64,000 nucleotides of DNA. It comes from Hydrogenophaga sp. GTDB lineage: Bacteria > Pseudomonadota > Gammaproteobacteria > Burkholderiales > Burkholderiaceae_C. Every line of letters starts with the position of its first letter. Position 1 is the stretch's first letter. Of the stretch, positions 56,576-64,000 are shown piece after piece. A program made the translations under genes and the position numbers. A model generated the notes under the pieces. The model was given only the letters and a program-made list of their open reading frames with translations. It was not told the DNA's origin and did no database searches. The stretch is taken from the NCBI GenBank assembly GCA_030653975.1, contig JAURYH010000055.1, forward strand, positions 1 through 64,000, read 5' to 3'.

Positions 56576-57947
56576 GGCGCGTCGCCAGCCAGACCAGCAG
56601 CAACACCGGCACGCCGAGAAACGCCGTCGCCGTGAAAAAGGTCGGGTAGTCGTAGGCGTCGACAAACGCGCCCGAATAGCCCGCCAGCCACTTGGGCGCG
56701 AGCAACATCATGGAGCTGAACAGCGCGTACTGCGTGGCCGAATACGTCACGTTTGTCAGGCTGGAGAGGTAGGCGATGAACGCCGCCGAGGCCACGCCCG
56801 CGCTCAGGTTGTCGGCCGAAATCACGGCGATCAGCGCCGTCACGTCGTGGCCATGCCCGGCCAGCCAGGCGAACAGCAGGTTGCTCGCGGCCGAGAGAAT
56901 GGCGCCGATCATCAGCACCCGCATCACGCCCCAGCGCAACGACAGCGCGCCACCGATGAAGGCGCCCACCAGCGTCATGATCACGCCGTAGATCTTGGTG
57001 ACCGCTGCCACCTCGTCCTTGGTGTAGCCCATGTCCACGTAGAACGGGTTGGCCATGATGCCCATCACCACGTCGCTGATGCGGTAGACACCGATCAGCG
57101 CCAGGATCAGCAACGCCTGCTTGCCGTAGCGCTTGAGGAAATCGGCAAACGGCTCGACAAAAGCGCCCCGGAACCACTCGGCCGCATTGCGCGAGGGCGG
57201 CACGGCCAACTGAACCGGTTCGCGCGAAAACAGCACCGTCACGACGCCCACCAGCATGCTCGCGGCCATGACGAGGTAGGCCGTGGTCCAGGCCGCGTTC
57301 TGGTACAGCGAGCCCGGCGCAGGCTTGGCAGCGTCGGCGACGGCCGCCAAGGCCTGCGCCACCGGCACCACCTCGGCGCGCGCCGCCAGCCACAGCACGC
57401 CCGCCCCCGCCCAGATCATCGCCAGCCGGTAACCCGTCTGGTACGTGGCGGCGAGCACCCCCTGGTGCCGCGTGTCGGCGGACTCGATGCGAAAGGCGTC
57501 CAGCGCGATGTCCTGCGTGGCCGAGGCAAACGCCACCGCCAGCGCGCACCACACCACCACGTCCAGCCCGGTGCGCGGGTCCGAGAGCGCCATGCCCACC
57601 AGCGCCGCCATGATCGCCCCCTGCGACAGCAGCAACCAGCTGCGCCGCCGCCCCAACCAGCGCGTGAGCAGCGGGATCGGCAGCCGGTCCACCAGCGGCG
57701 ACCAGCACCATTTGAAACCGTAGGCCAGACCGACCCAGCTCAGGTAACCGATGGTCGTCCGGTCCAGCCCCGCTTCGCGCAGGCGAAAACTCAGCGTGCC
57801 CAGCACCAGCAGCAGCGGCAAGCCGGCCGAGAAGCCGAGCGCGAACATGCGCAGGCTGGCGGGCTCCAGGTAGGCCCGCAGGGTTTCACCCCAGGTGGGT
57901 CGGGCGGTGGTGGGCGGGGTCGAAGTCGTGACAGCGTTCTCGGTCAT
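56541..57947 (-). CDS. ampG: AmpG-type MFS transporter (muropeptide permease)
   Basis: 468 residues from the ATG at 57947, 12 to 14 membrane helices. The N-terminal half matches AmpG: MFALGFSAGLPLLLVLGTLS, WVGLAYGFKWCWSPLVDRLP and the ATQDIALDAFRIE segment. AmpG imports anhydromuropeptides for peptidoglycan recycling. A long loop with WFRGAFVEPFADFLKRYGKQ sits between the halves. Overlaps the ligase gene at its 3' end. Confidence 0.88.
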   Translation of the reverse strand: MTENAVTTSTPPTTARPTWGETLRAYLEPASLRMFALGFSAGLPLLLVLGTLSFRLREAGLDRTTIGYLSWVGLAYGFKWCWSPLVDRLPIPLLTRWLGRRRSWLLLSQGAIMAALVGMALSDPRTGLDVVVWCALAVAFASATQDIALDAFRIESADTRHQGVLAATYQTGYRLAMIWAGAGVLWLAARAEVVPVAQALAAVADAAKPAPGSLYQNAAWTTAYLVMAASMLVGVVTVLFSREPVQLAVPPSRNAAEWFRGAFVEPFADFLKRYGKQALLILALIGVYRISDVVMGIMANPFYVDMGYTKDEVAAVTKIYGVIMTLVGAFIGGALSLRWGVMRVLMIGAILSAASNLLFAWLAGHGHDVTALIAVISADNLSAGVASAAFIAYLSSLTNVTYSATQYALFSSMMLLAPKWLAGYSGAFVDAYDYPTFFTATAFLGVPVLLLVWLATRLIPLPERPTGA

Positions 57948-57994
57948 TGCAGCAGTGGGGTGCACCCGGCGGGGGCTTTGTCTATTATTGACCC

Positions 57995-58849
57995 ATGTGT
58001 TTTCTCTGCGACGTCAAGACCTCGTCCGCCCCCACTTCCCAGCGCGGCCCCTGGCAGGCGCGGCGCGCCTTTGTGCTCGCCGGCATGGCCACCGCTGCCG
58101 CACCCGCGATGGCCCAGGTGGACGTGGGCAAGGCTTCCAGTTTGCGCAAACTGGTGCCCGCCGACCAGATCGAGCAAGCGGGCAGCCAGCAGTTCGTGCA
58201 GACCGTGCAGGAAGCGAAGCAGCAAAACGCGCTGCTGCCGGCGAGCCACCCACAGGTGCAGCGGCTGCACGGCATCGCCAAGCGCATCATTCCCCACGCT
58301 GCCGCCTGGAACCCGCGCGCCAGGGACTGGCGCTGGGAGGTGGTCCTCATCAACAGCGACCAGACCAACGCCTTCTGCCTGCCCGGCGGCAAGATCGCCT
58401 TCTACACCGGTATCCTGAGCCAGCTCAAACTCAGCGACGACGAAGCCGCCATGATCATGGGCCACGAAATGGCGCACGCCCTGCGCGAGCACGCGCGAGA
58501 ACGCCTGGCGAAGAGCAGCGCCACCAACCTCGGCCTGCGCCTGGGTGCCGAATTGCTGGGGCTGGGCAACCTGGGCGGCGTTGCGGCCGATCTGGGCTCG
58601 CAACTGTTGACGCTCCGGTTCAGCCGCGAGGACGAGTCCGAGGCCGATCTGGTGGGCCTGGAACTCGCGGCGCGCGGCGCCTATCAGCCCCGGGCCAGCG
58701 TGAGCCTGTGGCAGAAGATGGCCACCCAGACGGGTGGCCCAGGCATCGGCTTTCTCTCGACCCACCCCACCGGCCCGAACCGCATCAAGGAACTGCAGGC
58801 CAATCTGCCCAAGGTGCAGGGACTGTACGAGCGGGCCCGTCGCGGCTAG
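57995..58849 (+). CDS. M48-family zinc metalloprotease, exported
   Basis: 284 residues. RRAFVLAGMATAAAPAMAQ is an export signal, and the RR pair hints at Tat. Zinc motif HEMAH with the third ligand Glu in DESEADLVGLELA. No TPR domain follows, so it is a short LoiP/YcaL-like periplasmic protease rather than BepA. Its stop overlaps the end of the convergent ybhN gene by four bases. Confidence 0.9.
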   Translation: MCFLCDVKTSSAPTSQRGPWQARRAFVLAGMATAAAPAMAQVDVGKASSLRKLVPADQIEQAGSQQFVQTVQEAKQQNALLPASHPQVQRLHGIAKRIIPHAAAWNPRARDWRWEVVLINSDQTNAFCLPGGKIAFYTGILSQLKLSDDEAAMIMGHEMAHALREHARERLAKSSATNLGLRLGAELLGLGNLGGVAADLGSQLLTLRFSREDESEADLVGLELAARGAYQPRASVSLWQKMATQTGGPGIGFLSTHPTGPNRIKELQANLPKVQGLYERARRG

Positions 58850-59808
58850 TGCTGGGCCGGCACCCCGGCCGCGCCGGTCCGGTGCCGCGCAGCCGCCTCG
58901 CTCTGCGCGTAGGCCGGCAGCGCCAGCGCCAGGGGCAACAGGTAGTAAACGGCGCGGTAGGCCAGCACCGTGGCGAGCACCTCGGCCACCGGCAGGCGGG
59001 CGCCGAGCGTGGCCACGAACACCGCTTCCAGCACCCCCAGGCCCGCCGGCACGTGCGTCAGCACGCCGGCCAGCGCCGCCAGCAGCAGGGCACCGAGCAC
59101 GGTGGGGTAGTCGATGCGGCCACCGAACAGGCTCCAGACGGTGGCACCGATCAGCAGCCAGCTCGCGCCACCCGCCACCAGCTGCCACACCGCCAGGGGG
59201 CCGCTGGCCAGCGTCAGCGACTGGCCGCGCCAGGCCAGCCGACGCGGGCGCACGAAGCGGCACAGCACCGGGTAGGCCAGCGCGGCCAGCAGCATCACCA
59301 GCCCGATGCCGCGCAGGGCCGGGTCCGGCAGCGCCCAGCCGGCGCTCAGGCGGGGCGGCGCCCACAGCAGCACCGCACCGCCCACCCACAGGTAACCCAG
59401 CCAGTTGGTCGCCATGCTGTGCGCGATGATCTGCGCCACCGTCGGCGCGGACAGGCCCCAGCGCGTGTACAGCCGCAGTCGCAGGGCGAAGCCGCCCACC
59501 AGCGAGCCGGCGTTGAGGTTGAACGCGTAGCTGATGGCGGCGGTGCCGAGCGTTCGCAGCGTGGACAGCCGGTGGCCCGTGAGCCGGCGCCCGATCAGGT
59601 CGAAACTGGCGTACAGGCCATGGCTGAGCAGCGCCAGGCCGGCCGCCGCCGCCAGCCGACCGGGTGGCATCTGCTGCAACGCCTGCCAGACCGCGGGCCA
59701 GTCCACCGTGCGGGCCTGCCGCACCACCAGTGCGAGCACCAGCGCCGCCAGCGCCCACGGGGCCACCCGCTTGAACCACGTCCATGCGGTGCGGGCCCAG
59801 GGCTTCAT
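58846..59808 (-). CDS. ybhN: UPF0104 (YbhN/MprF-like) membrane protein
   Basis: 320 residues from the ATG at 59808, about eight membrane helices of the lysylphosphatidylglycerol synthase TM (UPF0104) family: SYAFNLNAGSLVGGFALRLR and THVPAGLGVLEAVFVATLGA are the signature parts. The MprF synthase domain is absent. In E. coli ybhN has been linked to phospholipid traffic, and it neighbours clsB and ybhP there as well. Confidence 0.88.
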   Translation of the reverse strand: MKPWARTAWTWFKRVAPWALAALVLALVVRQARTVDWPAVWQALQQMPPGRLAAAAGLALLSHGLYASFDLIGRRLTGHRLSTLRTLGTAAISYAFNLNAGSLVGGFALRLRLYTRWGLSAPTVAQIIAHSMATNWLGYLWVGGAVLLWAPPRLSAGWALPDPALRGIGLVMLLAALAYPVLCRFVRPRRLAWRGQSLTLASGPLAVWQLVAGGASWLLIGATVWSLFGGRIDYPTVLGALLLAALAGVLTHVPAGLGVLEAVFVATLGARLPVAEVLATVLAYRAVYYLLPLALALPAYAQSEAAARHRTGAAGVPAQH

Positions 59809-61013
59809 GTCGGGTCGGCCCGCATGGGAACCACCTGCGGCGCGCGCACTGGCGTGAGCCGGGCCCAGGTCGGGTAGCGGCGCAGGACGTGGAACACCAC
59901 CAGGCTGCGCAGCGCGATCCAGGCCGAGCGCAGCCGCCCCGGCGTCGGCAGTTGCACGCGCTGGCAGCCGTGCCGCATCAGGTGTTCGAGGCACCCGCTC
60001 AGATGCCGGGCGAACGCGGTGTCGCGCACCACCACGTTGGCCTCCAGATTCAGGCTGAGGCTGGTCGGGTCGAGGTTGCTCGATCCGACGGTGGCCCACA
60101 GGCCATCGACCACCGCCACCTTGGCGTGCAGCGGGCGCTCAACGTATTCGTAGACGTTCACCCCGGCGCGCATCAGGTGGCCATACAGCAGCGCCGAGGC
60201 CTTCTGCACCCAGGGCTGGTCGGGCCAGCCCTGCAGGATCAGGTCGACCCGAACACCGCGGCGCGCCGCGTGGCGCAGGTCGCGCAGAAACCGGTAGCCG
60301 GGGAAAAAATAGGCGTTGGCGATCAGCACGCGTTCGTGCGCGCTGCGCACCGCGGCGCGGTAGTGGCGCTCGATGTCGGTGCGGTGGTCGCGGTTGTCGC
60401 GCGTGACGAAGGCGGCCACCGCGCCGTCGCCGACTTCCTCCATCGCGCCGCCCCAGGTGCGGATCGCTCGCCAGCGCTGCAGCCAGTCGTGGCGCGCGGG
60501 TTCTGGCGTGTCCAGGTTGGCGCGGCAGAAGGCCTGGATCTGGCCCACCAGCGGACCCTCGACCTCGACCGCGTAATCCTGCTTGGCCAGCGGCCCGAAC
60601 TCGGCCAGGTGGTCCAGCGAATAGTTGATGCCGCCGACAAAGGCCCGCCGGCCGTCCACCACCACCAGCTTGTGGTGCATGCGCCGCAGCATGTTGATGC
60701 GCGCGCCCAGCAGGCGTTGGGCCGGCTCGAAACTGCGCAGCCGCACGCCCGCATCGAGCAGCGGCTGCGTGAACGACGGCGCCAGGTCGGGCGAGCCCCA
60801 GCCATCGACCAGCACATGCACCACGGCGCCGCGCCCGGCCGCGCGCAGCAGCGCCTGCTGCAGCTCGTGCCCGACCTTGTCGTCGAACAGGATGAAGGTT
60901 TCGAGCAGCACCTCGTGCTCGGCTTCGGCGATGGCCTCGAACACGCGCGGGAAATAGACCTCGCCGTTCTCCAGCAGCGTGATGCGGTTGCCCGGCACCC
61001 AGTGCGAGTTCAT
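59805..61013 (-). CDS. clsB: Cardiolipin synthase B (phospholipase D family)
   Basis: 402 residues. Two HKD motifs: HHKLVVVDGRRAFVGGINYS and HAKVAVVDGLWATVGSSNLD. The short N-terminus without membrane helices is typical of ClsB/YbhO. It makes cardiolipin (and can use PE and PG) at the inner membrane. It overlaps the genes on both sides by four bases, so the three are translationally coupled. Confidence 0.92.
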   Translation of the reverse strand: MNSHWVPGNRITLLENGEVYFPRVFEAIAEAEHEVLLETFILFDDKVGHELQQALLRAAGRGAVVHVLVDGWGSPDLAPSFTQPLLDAGVRLRSFEPAQRLLGARINMLRRMHHKLVVVDGRRAFVGGINYSLDHLAEFGPLAKQDYAVEVEGPLVGQIQAFCRANLDTPEPARHDWLQRWRAIRTWGGAMEEVGDGAVAAFVTRDNRDHRTDIERHYRAAVRSAHERVLIANAYFFPGYRFLRDLRHAARRGVRVDLILQGWPDQPWVQKASALLYGHLMRAGVNVYEYVERPLHAKVAVVDGLWATVGSSNLDPTSLSLNLEANVVVRDTAFARHLSGCLEHLMRHGCQRVQLPTPGRLRSAWIALRSLVVFHVLRRYPTWARLTPVRAPQVVPMRADPT

Positions 61014-61756
61014 GGCGCCTCCTGCAGATCGATGCCGGCCGCCAGCGGCGCGTGGTCGGACAGCCGGGACCAGGGCCGATGCGGCAGCGGCAGCGGCCGG
61101 GCCGCGGCCACGCCGCGCACGTAGATGCGGTCGAGCCGCAGCAGTGGGAAACCCGCCGGAAAGCTGCGCGCATGCGCACCCAGGTGGTGGCGGAACACCT
61201 CGGTGAGCCCGCAGGGATTCAGGCTGACGTCGGCGCGCGAACGCCAGTCGTTGAAGTCGCCGGCGACGATCAGCGGCGCGTCGGCCGGCACCTCGCGCTG
61301 CACCGTTTCACACAGGCGCTCCAGCTGGTGGCGCCGGTGCGACTCCCTCAGCCCCAGGTGCACGCACATCACCTGCAGATCGGGCAGGCCGTCGGGCATG
61401 GCCAGCACGCAGTGCAGCAGCCCGCGTGGCTCGACGCCGGGCAGCGAGATGTCGTGGTTGGCGCTGTGCAGCACCGGGAAACGGGAGAGCACCGCGTTGC
61501 CGTGGTCCAGGCCCTCGGCCACCGCGTTGCGCCCGTAGGCGTGGTCGGACCAGATCTGGTCGGCCAGGAACTCGTATTGCGCGCCCGCGGCCCCGGAGCC
61601 ACCTTCGACCTCCTGCAGGAACACCAGGTCGCTGCCCACCGCGCGCACCGCCTCGCGCAGGCCGTGCAGCACGGAGCGGCGGTTGAAGGCGCTGTAGCCC
61701 TTGTGGATGTTGACGGTCAACACGCGCAGGAACCGCGAAGCCGGGAGGATGCTCAT
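61010..61756 (-). CDS. ybhP: Endonuclease/exonuclease/phosphatase family protein (YbhP type)
   Basis: 248 residues. EEP fold: RVLTVNIHKGYSAFNRR (Asn and His/Lys), FLQEVEGG (metal Glu), HLGLRESHRRHQLE, VAGDFNDWRS (Asp/Asn) and the C-terminal SDHAPLAAGIDL. The order ybhP-clsB-ybhN equals the E. coli arrangement and suggests a joint role in membrane lipid handling; the phosphatase or nuclease substrate is unknown. Confidence 0.9.
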   Translation of the reverse strand: MSILPASRFLRVLTVNIHKGYSAFNRRSVLHGLREAVRAVGSDLVFLQEVEGGSGAAGAQYEFLADQIWSDHAYGRNAVAEGLDHGNAVLSRFPVLHSANHDISLPGVEPRGLLHCVLAMPDGLPDLQVMCVHLGLRESHRRHQLERLCETVQREVPADAPLIVAGDFNDWRSRADVSLNPCGLTEVFRHHLGAHARSFPAGFPLLRLDRIYVRGVAAARPLPLPHRPWSRLSDHAPLAAGIDLQEAP

Positions 61757-61953
61757 GTTCTCGGGTACGGTTGAATGGGAGGCCGGGCAGCGTTTTATCT
61801 TGGTCCGCCGGACCCCGCGTGACTGTGCGTCATCGCACAGACGTTTTCAACCCCGCAAACCACGCTGATGCCAGCGCCCACGCCCTGCCATCCACCACCC
61901 CACGACCAAAGGGGAAAAAACTGCACGAGCGGGCGCCACGCGGCTAGCATCCG

Positions 61954-61983
61954 CCAGTCGGCGCCAGTCGGCGCCTGCCGACG
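61954..61983 (+). repeat. Short tandem repeat upstream of the small exported protein
   Basis: The 10-base unit CCAGTCGGCG occurs twice in tandem, followed by a third imperfect unit CCTGCCGACG. It lies 20 bp before the start codon at 62004, between a possible -10 (TAGCAT) and the ribosome-binding site. The rest of the 247-bp gap from 61757 shows nothing clear. Confidence 0.6.
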
Positions 61984-62003
61984 CCCACCCGTAGGAGACA
62001 ACC

Positions 62004-62240
62004 ATGAAAACCCTGGTGACCGCGTCCGCCTTGCTGTGGTGTTCCGTGGCGTTTGCCCACAACTGTCCCGCCGAAATGAAAGCGATCAACGCCAAGCTCG
62101 GCACCAACCCGAGCCTGTCCATGCCCGACATGGACAAGGTGAAATCCTTGCGTGCGCAAGGCGAAAAACTGCACATGGAAGGCAAGCACGACGAGTCCAT
62201 GAAGGCGCTCGGCGAAGCCAAGCAGCTGCTCGGCCTCTGA
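62004..62240 (+). CDS. Small exported protein of unknown function
   Basis: 78 residues with a good GGAGACAACC ribosome-binding site. MKTLVTASALLWCSVAFAHN is a signal peptide cleaved after AFA. The mature part (58 residues) is helical with a single cysteine (NCPAEMKAINAKLG) and repeats of Met/Lys (MPDMDKVKSL, LHMEGKHDES). It looks like a small periplasmic helical-hairpin protein; no family function is recognised. Confidence 0.75.
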   Translation: MKTLVTASALLWCSVAFAHNCPAEMKAINAKLGTNPSLSMPDMDKVKSLRAQGEKLHMEGKHDESMKALGEAKQLLGL

Positions 62241-62261
62241 GCCCGTGTCCGGGCGGGCGGT

Positions 62262-62900
62262 TCAGCCGCCGTTCACATACGGGTTGAAGCGACGCTCTTC
62301 GCCCAACGTGCTCTCCGGGCCATGGCCCGGGATGAACACCGTCTCGTCGCCCATGGGCCAGAGGCGCTCCTGGATGCTGGCAATCAACTGCGCGTGGTTG
62401 CCTTGCGGAAAGTCCGTGCGCCCGATGCTGCCGGCGAACAGCACGTCGCCCACAAACGCACGCTTCGCTTCGGGCGAGTGAAACACCACATGGCCCGGTG
62501 TGTGGCCGGGGCAGTGGCGCACGTTGAGCGTGCAGTGACCGATCTGCACCGTGTCGCCATCGGCCAGCCAGCGCGTGGGCGTGAAATGGCCCGCCGGCGG
62601 AAACCCGAACATGGCGCTCTGCTGTGGCAGGCCGTCGATCCAGAACTGGTCGCCCGGGTGCGGGCCGATGATCGGCAGGTTCAGCTTCGCAGCGAGTTCG
62701 GCCGTGCCACCGGCGTGGTCGATGTGCGCGTGGGTGAGCCAGATCGCCTTGAGCGTGACGCCCAGGCGTTTCACCTCGGCCAGCAAACGCTCCAGATCAC
62801 CGCCGGGGTCGATGATGGCGGCGTCCAGGGTTTCATCGCACCAGACGATGGAGCAGTTTTGCGCGAACGCGGTGACGGGAACGGTGCGGTACTGGAACAT
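62262..62900 (-). CDS. MBL-fold metallo-hydrolase (glyoxalase II-like)
   Basis: 212 residues. Zinc-binding THAHIDHAGG plus the downstream histidines in RHCPGHTPGHVVFH and the C-terminal PGHGPESTLGEER. Length and motifs fit the YcbL/GloC-type short glyoxalase II group, which hydrolyses S-lactoylglutathione; another thioester cannot be excluded. Convergent with the small exported gene. Confidence 0.88.
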   Translation of the reverse strand: MFQYRTVPVTAFAQNCSIVWCDETLDAAIIDPGGDLERLLAEVKRLGVTLKAIWLTHAHIDHAGGTAELAAKLNLPIIGPHPGDQFWIDGLPQQSAMFGFPPAGHFTPTRWLADGDTVQIGHCTLNVRHCPGHTPGHVVFHSPEAKRAFVGDVLFAGSIGRTDFPQGNHAQLIASIQERLWPMGDETVFIPGHGPESTLGEERRFNPYVNGG

Positions 62901-62944
62901 GGGGATGGGGTGCGGGCGTTGATGGGCTGGCGGTACTGTATCAA

Positions 62945-63901
62945 TCAGGTCGGGGCAAGGGCGACTTCGCCGGACAACAGGGTTCCACCGGGCCAGTGAC
63001 CCTCGGTGCAGAGCCGCTGCACCAGCGCCACGGCCAGGCTGGCCACGGCCTGGGACGCCGACGACAGCGGAATGTGGGCCGATCCGCAGAGGACCAGGAT
63101 GCGCTCCAGGGGCGGGTTCACCACCGGCGTCGCCACCAGCAGGCCGGCGTCGATCTCCGGCCGCAGCGGCATGACGGGCAACAGGGTGCGGCCCAGCCCC
63201 GCCAGCAGCGTGGTGCGCAAGATGCTGATGGAGCTGATGTCGGCAAACACCTGGGGCGGTGCGAGGCCGGCCCGGGCCGCTGCCGCCTCGATGAGGGGGC
63301 GCACGCCGTGCGGACTCGCCGGCAGGATCAGGGGCTGCGCCAGTGCCCGGGCCAGCGTGACCGTCGCGGCCACCGTGGTGCCCGGTTCGGCGGGCTCAAT
63401 CAGACACAGCTGCTCGCTCAGCAGGCGCGTGCTGGTGAAACCGGTCAGGTGTCCGTCGTCGAACAGCACGGCCAGGTTGATCTGTCCGGTGCGCAGCTGC
63501 CGCGTGAGGTTGCCCGTGAGTTCCTCGGTGAGTTCGAGCTCGATGCGGGGAAAGCGCTGATGAACTTCGCGCAGCAGGGGCAGGGCCAGTGCGTTGGAAG
63601 CGCTGTGCGGGATGCCGAACACCACCTTGCCACGCGGCTCGTCGTCGGTGTGGCGCGCACTGAGCAGCGCCTCCTCGGACTGCCGCAGGATCGAGACCGC
63701 GTGGGGGAAAAAGCGCTGCCCGGCATCGGTCAGCTCCACCCCGCGGCGGGAGCGGTGAAAGAGGCTGGCGCCCAGCTCGTCTTCGAGCTGGGCCACCTGG
63801 TGGCTGAGCGCCGACTGGGCAACAAACACCCGTTCGGCCGCCTTGGAAAAGCTGCCGCTGTCGGCGATGGCCACAAAGTAGCGCAATTGGCGGAGTTCCA
63901 T
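62945..63901 (-). CDS. LysR-family transcriptional regulator
   Basis: 318 residues from the ATG at 63901. HTH region MELRQLRYFVAIADSGSFSK with AAERVFVAQSALSHQVAQLE, then a periplasmic-binding-protein-like effector domain. The wHTH resembles the group that includes NAC and CbbR-like regulators, but no target is evident. It lies 44 bp upstream of the MBL gene start on the same strand; its own promoter region reaches the window edge. Confidence 0.9.
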   Translation of the reverse strand: MELRQLRYFVAIADSGSFSKAAERVFVAQSALSHQVAQLEDELGASLFHRSRRGVELTDAGQRFFPHAVSILRQSEEALLSARHTDDEPRGKVVFGIPHSASNALALPLLREVHQRFPRIELELTEELTGNLTRQLRTGQINLAVLFDDGHLTGFTSTRLLSEQLCLIEPAEPGTTVAATVTLARALAQPLILPASPHGVRPLIEAAAARAGLAPPQVFADISSISILRTTLLAGLGRTLLPVMPLRPEIDAGLLVATPVVNPPLERILVLCGSAHIPLSSASQAVASLAVALVQRLCTEGHWPGGTLLSGEVALAPT

Positions 63902-64000
63902 GGTGGGCGGGCAATGGGGTTCAGGACGGCATCTATTATCTCGTTTCAAGATGGCAAGTCGCGCAATCGGTATTGGACAGATGATTCTGGCGCCACTCTA

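Noticed and set aside
58014..59877. Long open frames on both strands across the M48 protease and ybhN
   Set aside because: High-GC shadow frames; only the M48 and UPF0104 frames contain conserved motifs.

Overview
The window reads as chromosomal DNA of a high-GC betaproteobacterium. Gene content and the style of its repeats point to the Comamonadaceae, with Hydrogenophaga or a close relative most likely. This placement is inference: no rRNA is present to settle it. The left edge holds the str operon on the minus strand (rpsL, rpsG, fusA and the first 45 codons of tuf). It is followed by housekeeping genes: a D,D-carboxypeptidase, a 2Fe-2S ferredoxin, a VanZ protein, hemJ, hemB, a CorA-type transporter, and a cluster of small oxidoreductases and hydrolases (GST, amidohydrolase, dienelactone hydrolase, DsbA-like, SDR, MaoC, MarC).

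The centre is an aromatic-catabolism region with two separate meta-cleavage pathways. From about 16.4 to 32.8 kb lies a complete phenol pathway. A GntR repressor (AphS-like) and a DmpR/XylR-type sigma54 activator face a plus-strand operon that starts from a near-perfect -24/-12 promoter at 19205-19220. The operon is dmpKLMNOP (multicomponent phenol hydroxylase), dmpQ (ferredoxin), dmpB (catechol 2,3-dioxygenase), a GlcG/HbpS-like gene, dmpC, dmpD, dmpE, dmpH, dmpF, dmpG, dmpI and an extra hydratase/decarboxylase paralogue. It takes phenol to pyruvate and acetyl-CoA. An AT-richer patch (32.8-35.1 kb) with a Fic protein and a VOC protein separates it from a minus-strand homoprotocatechuate cluster (35.1-43.8 kb): hpaR, hpaG1, hpaG2, hpaE, hpaD, hpaF, hpaH, a class II aldolase, a PanE-like reductase and hpaI. 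The ring hydroxylase hpaBC is not in view.

The right third holds a nitronate monooxygenase fused to an ABM domain, a J-domain-like protein, radA, an AT-richer acyltransferase beside two transposase remnants, ilvE, a glycosyltransferase, an OmpR-type two-component pair split by a MITE-like element, an acyl-CoA synthetase, an AmpG-type transporter, an M48 protease, a ybhN-clsB-ybhP envelope cluster, an MBL hydrolase and a LysR regulator.

The most unusual signal is a family of GC-rich palindromic repeats about 78 bp long. They sit inside protein-coding genes without breaking the frame: an amidohydrolase, the phenol hydroxylase reductase dmpP, and twice in the nitronate monooxygenase. A further copy forms the C-terminus of a MaoC-domain protein. 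Stems differ between copies but stay complementary, as expected of a structured element. They resemble in behaviour the Rickettsia palindromic elements. Other repeats include a 200-bp near-palindrome between hpaD and hpaE, a GGGGTCAGA-type inverted repeat that supplies the end of hpaG2, and a 268-bp MITE that meets the stop codon of the response regulator.
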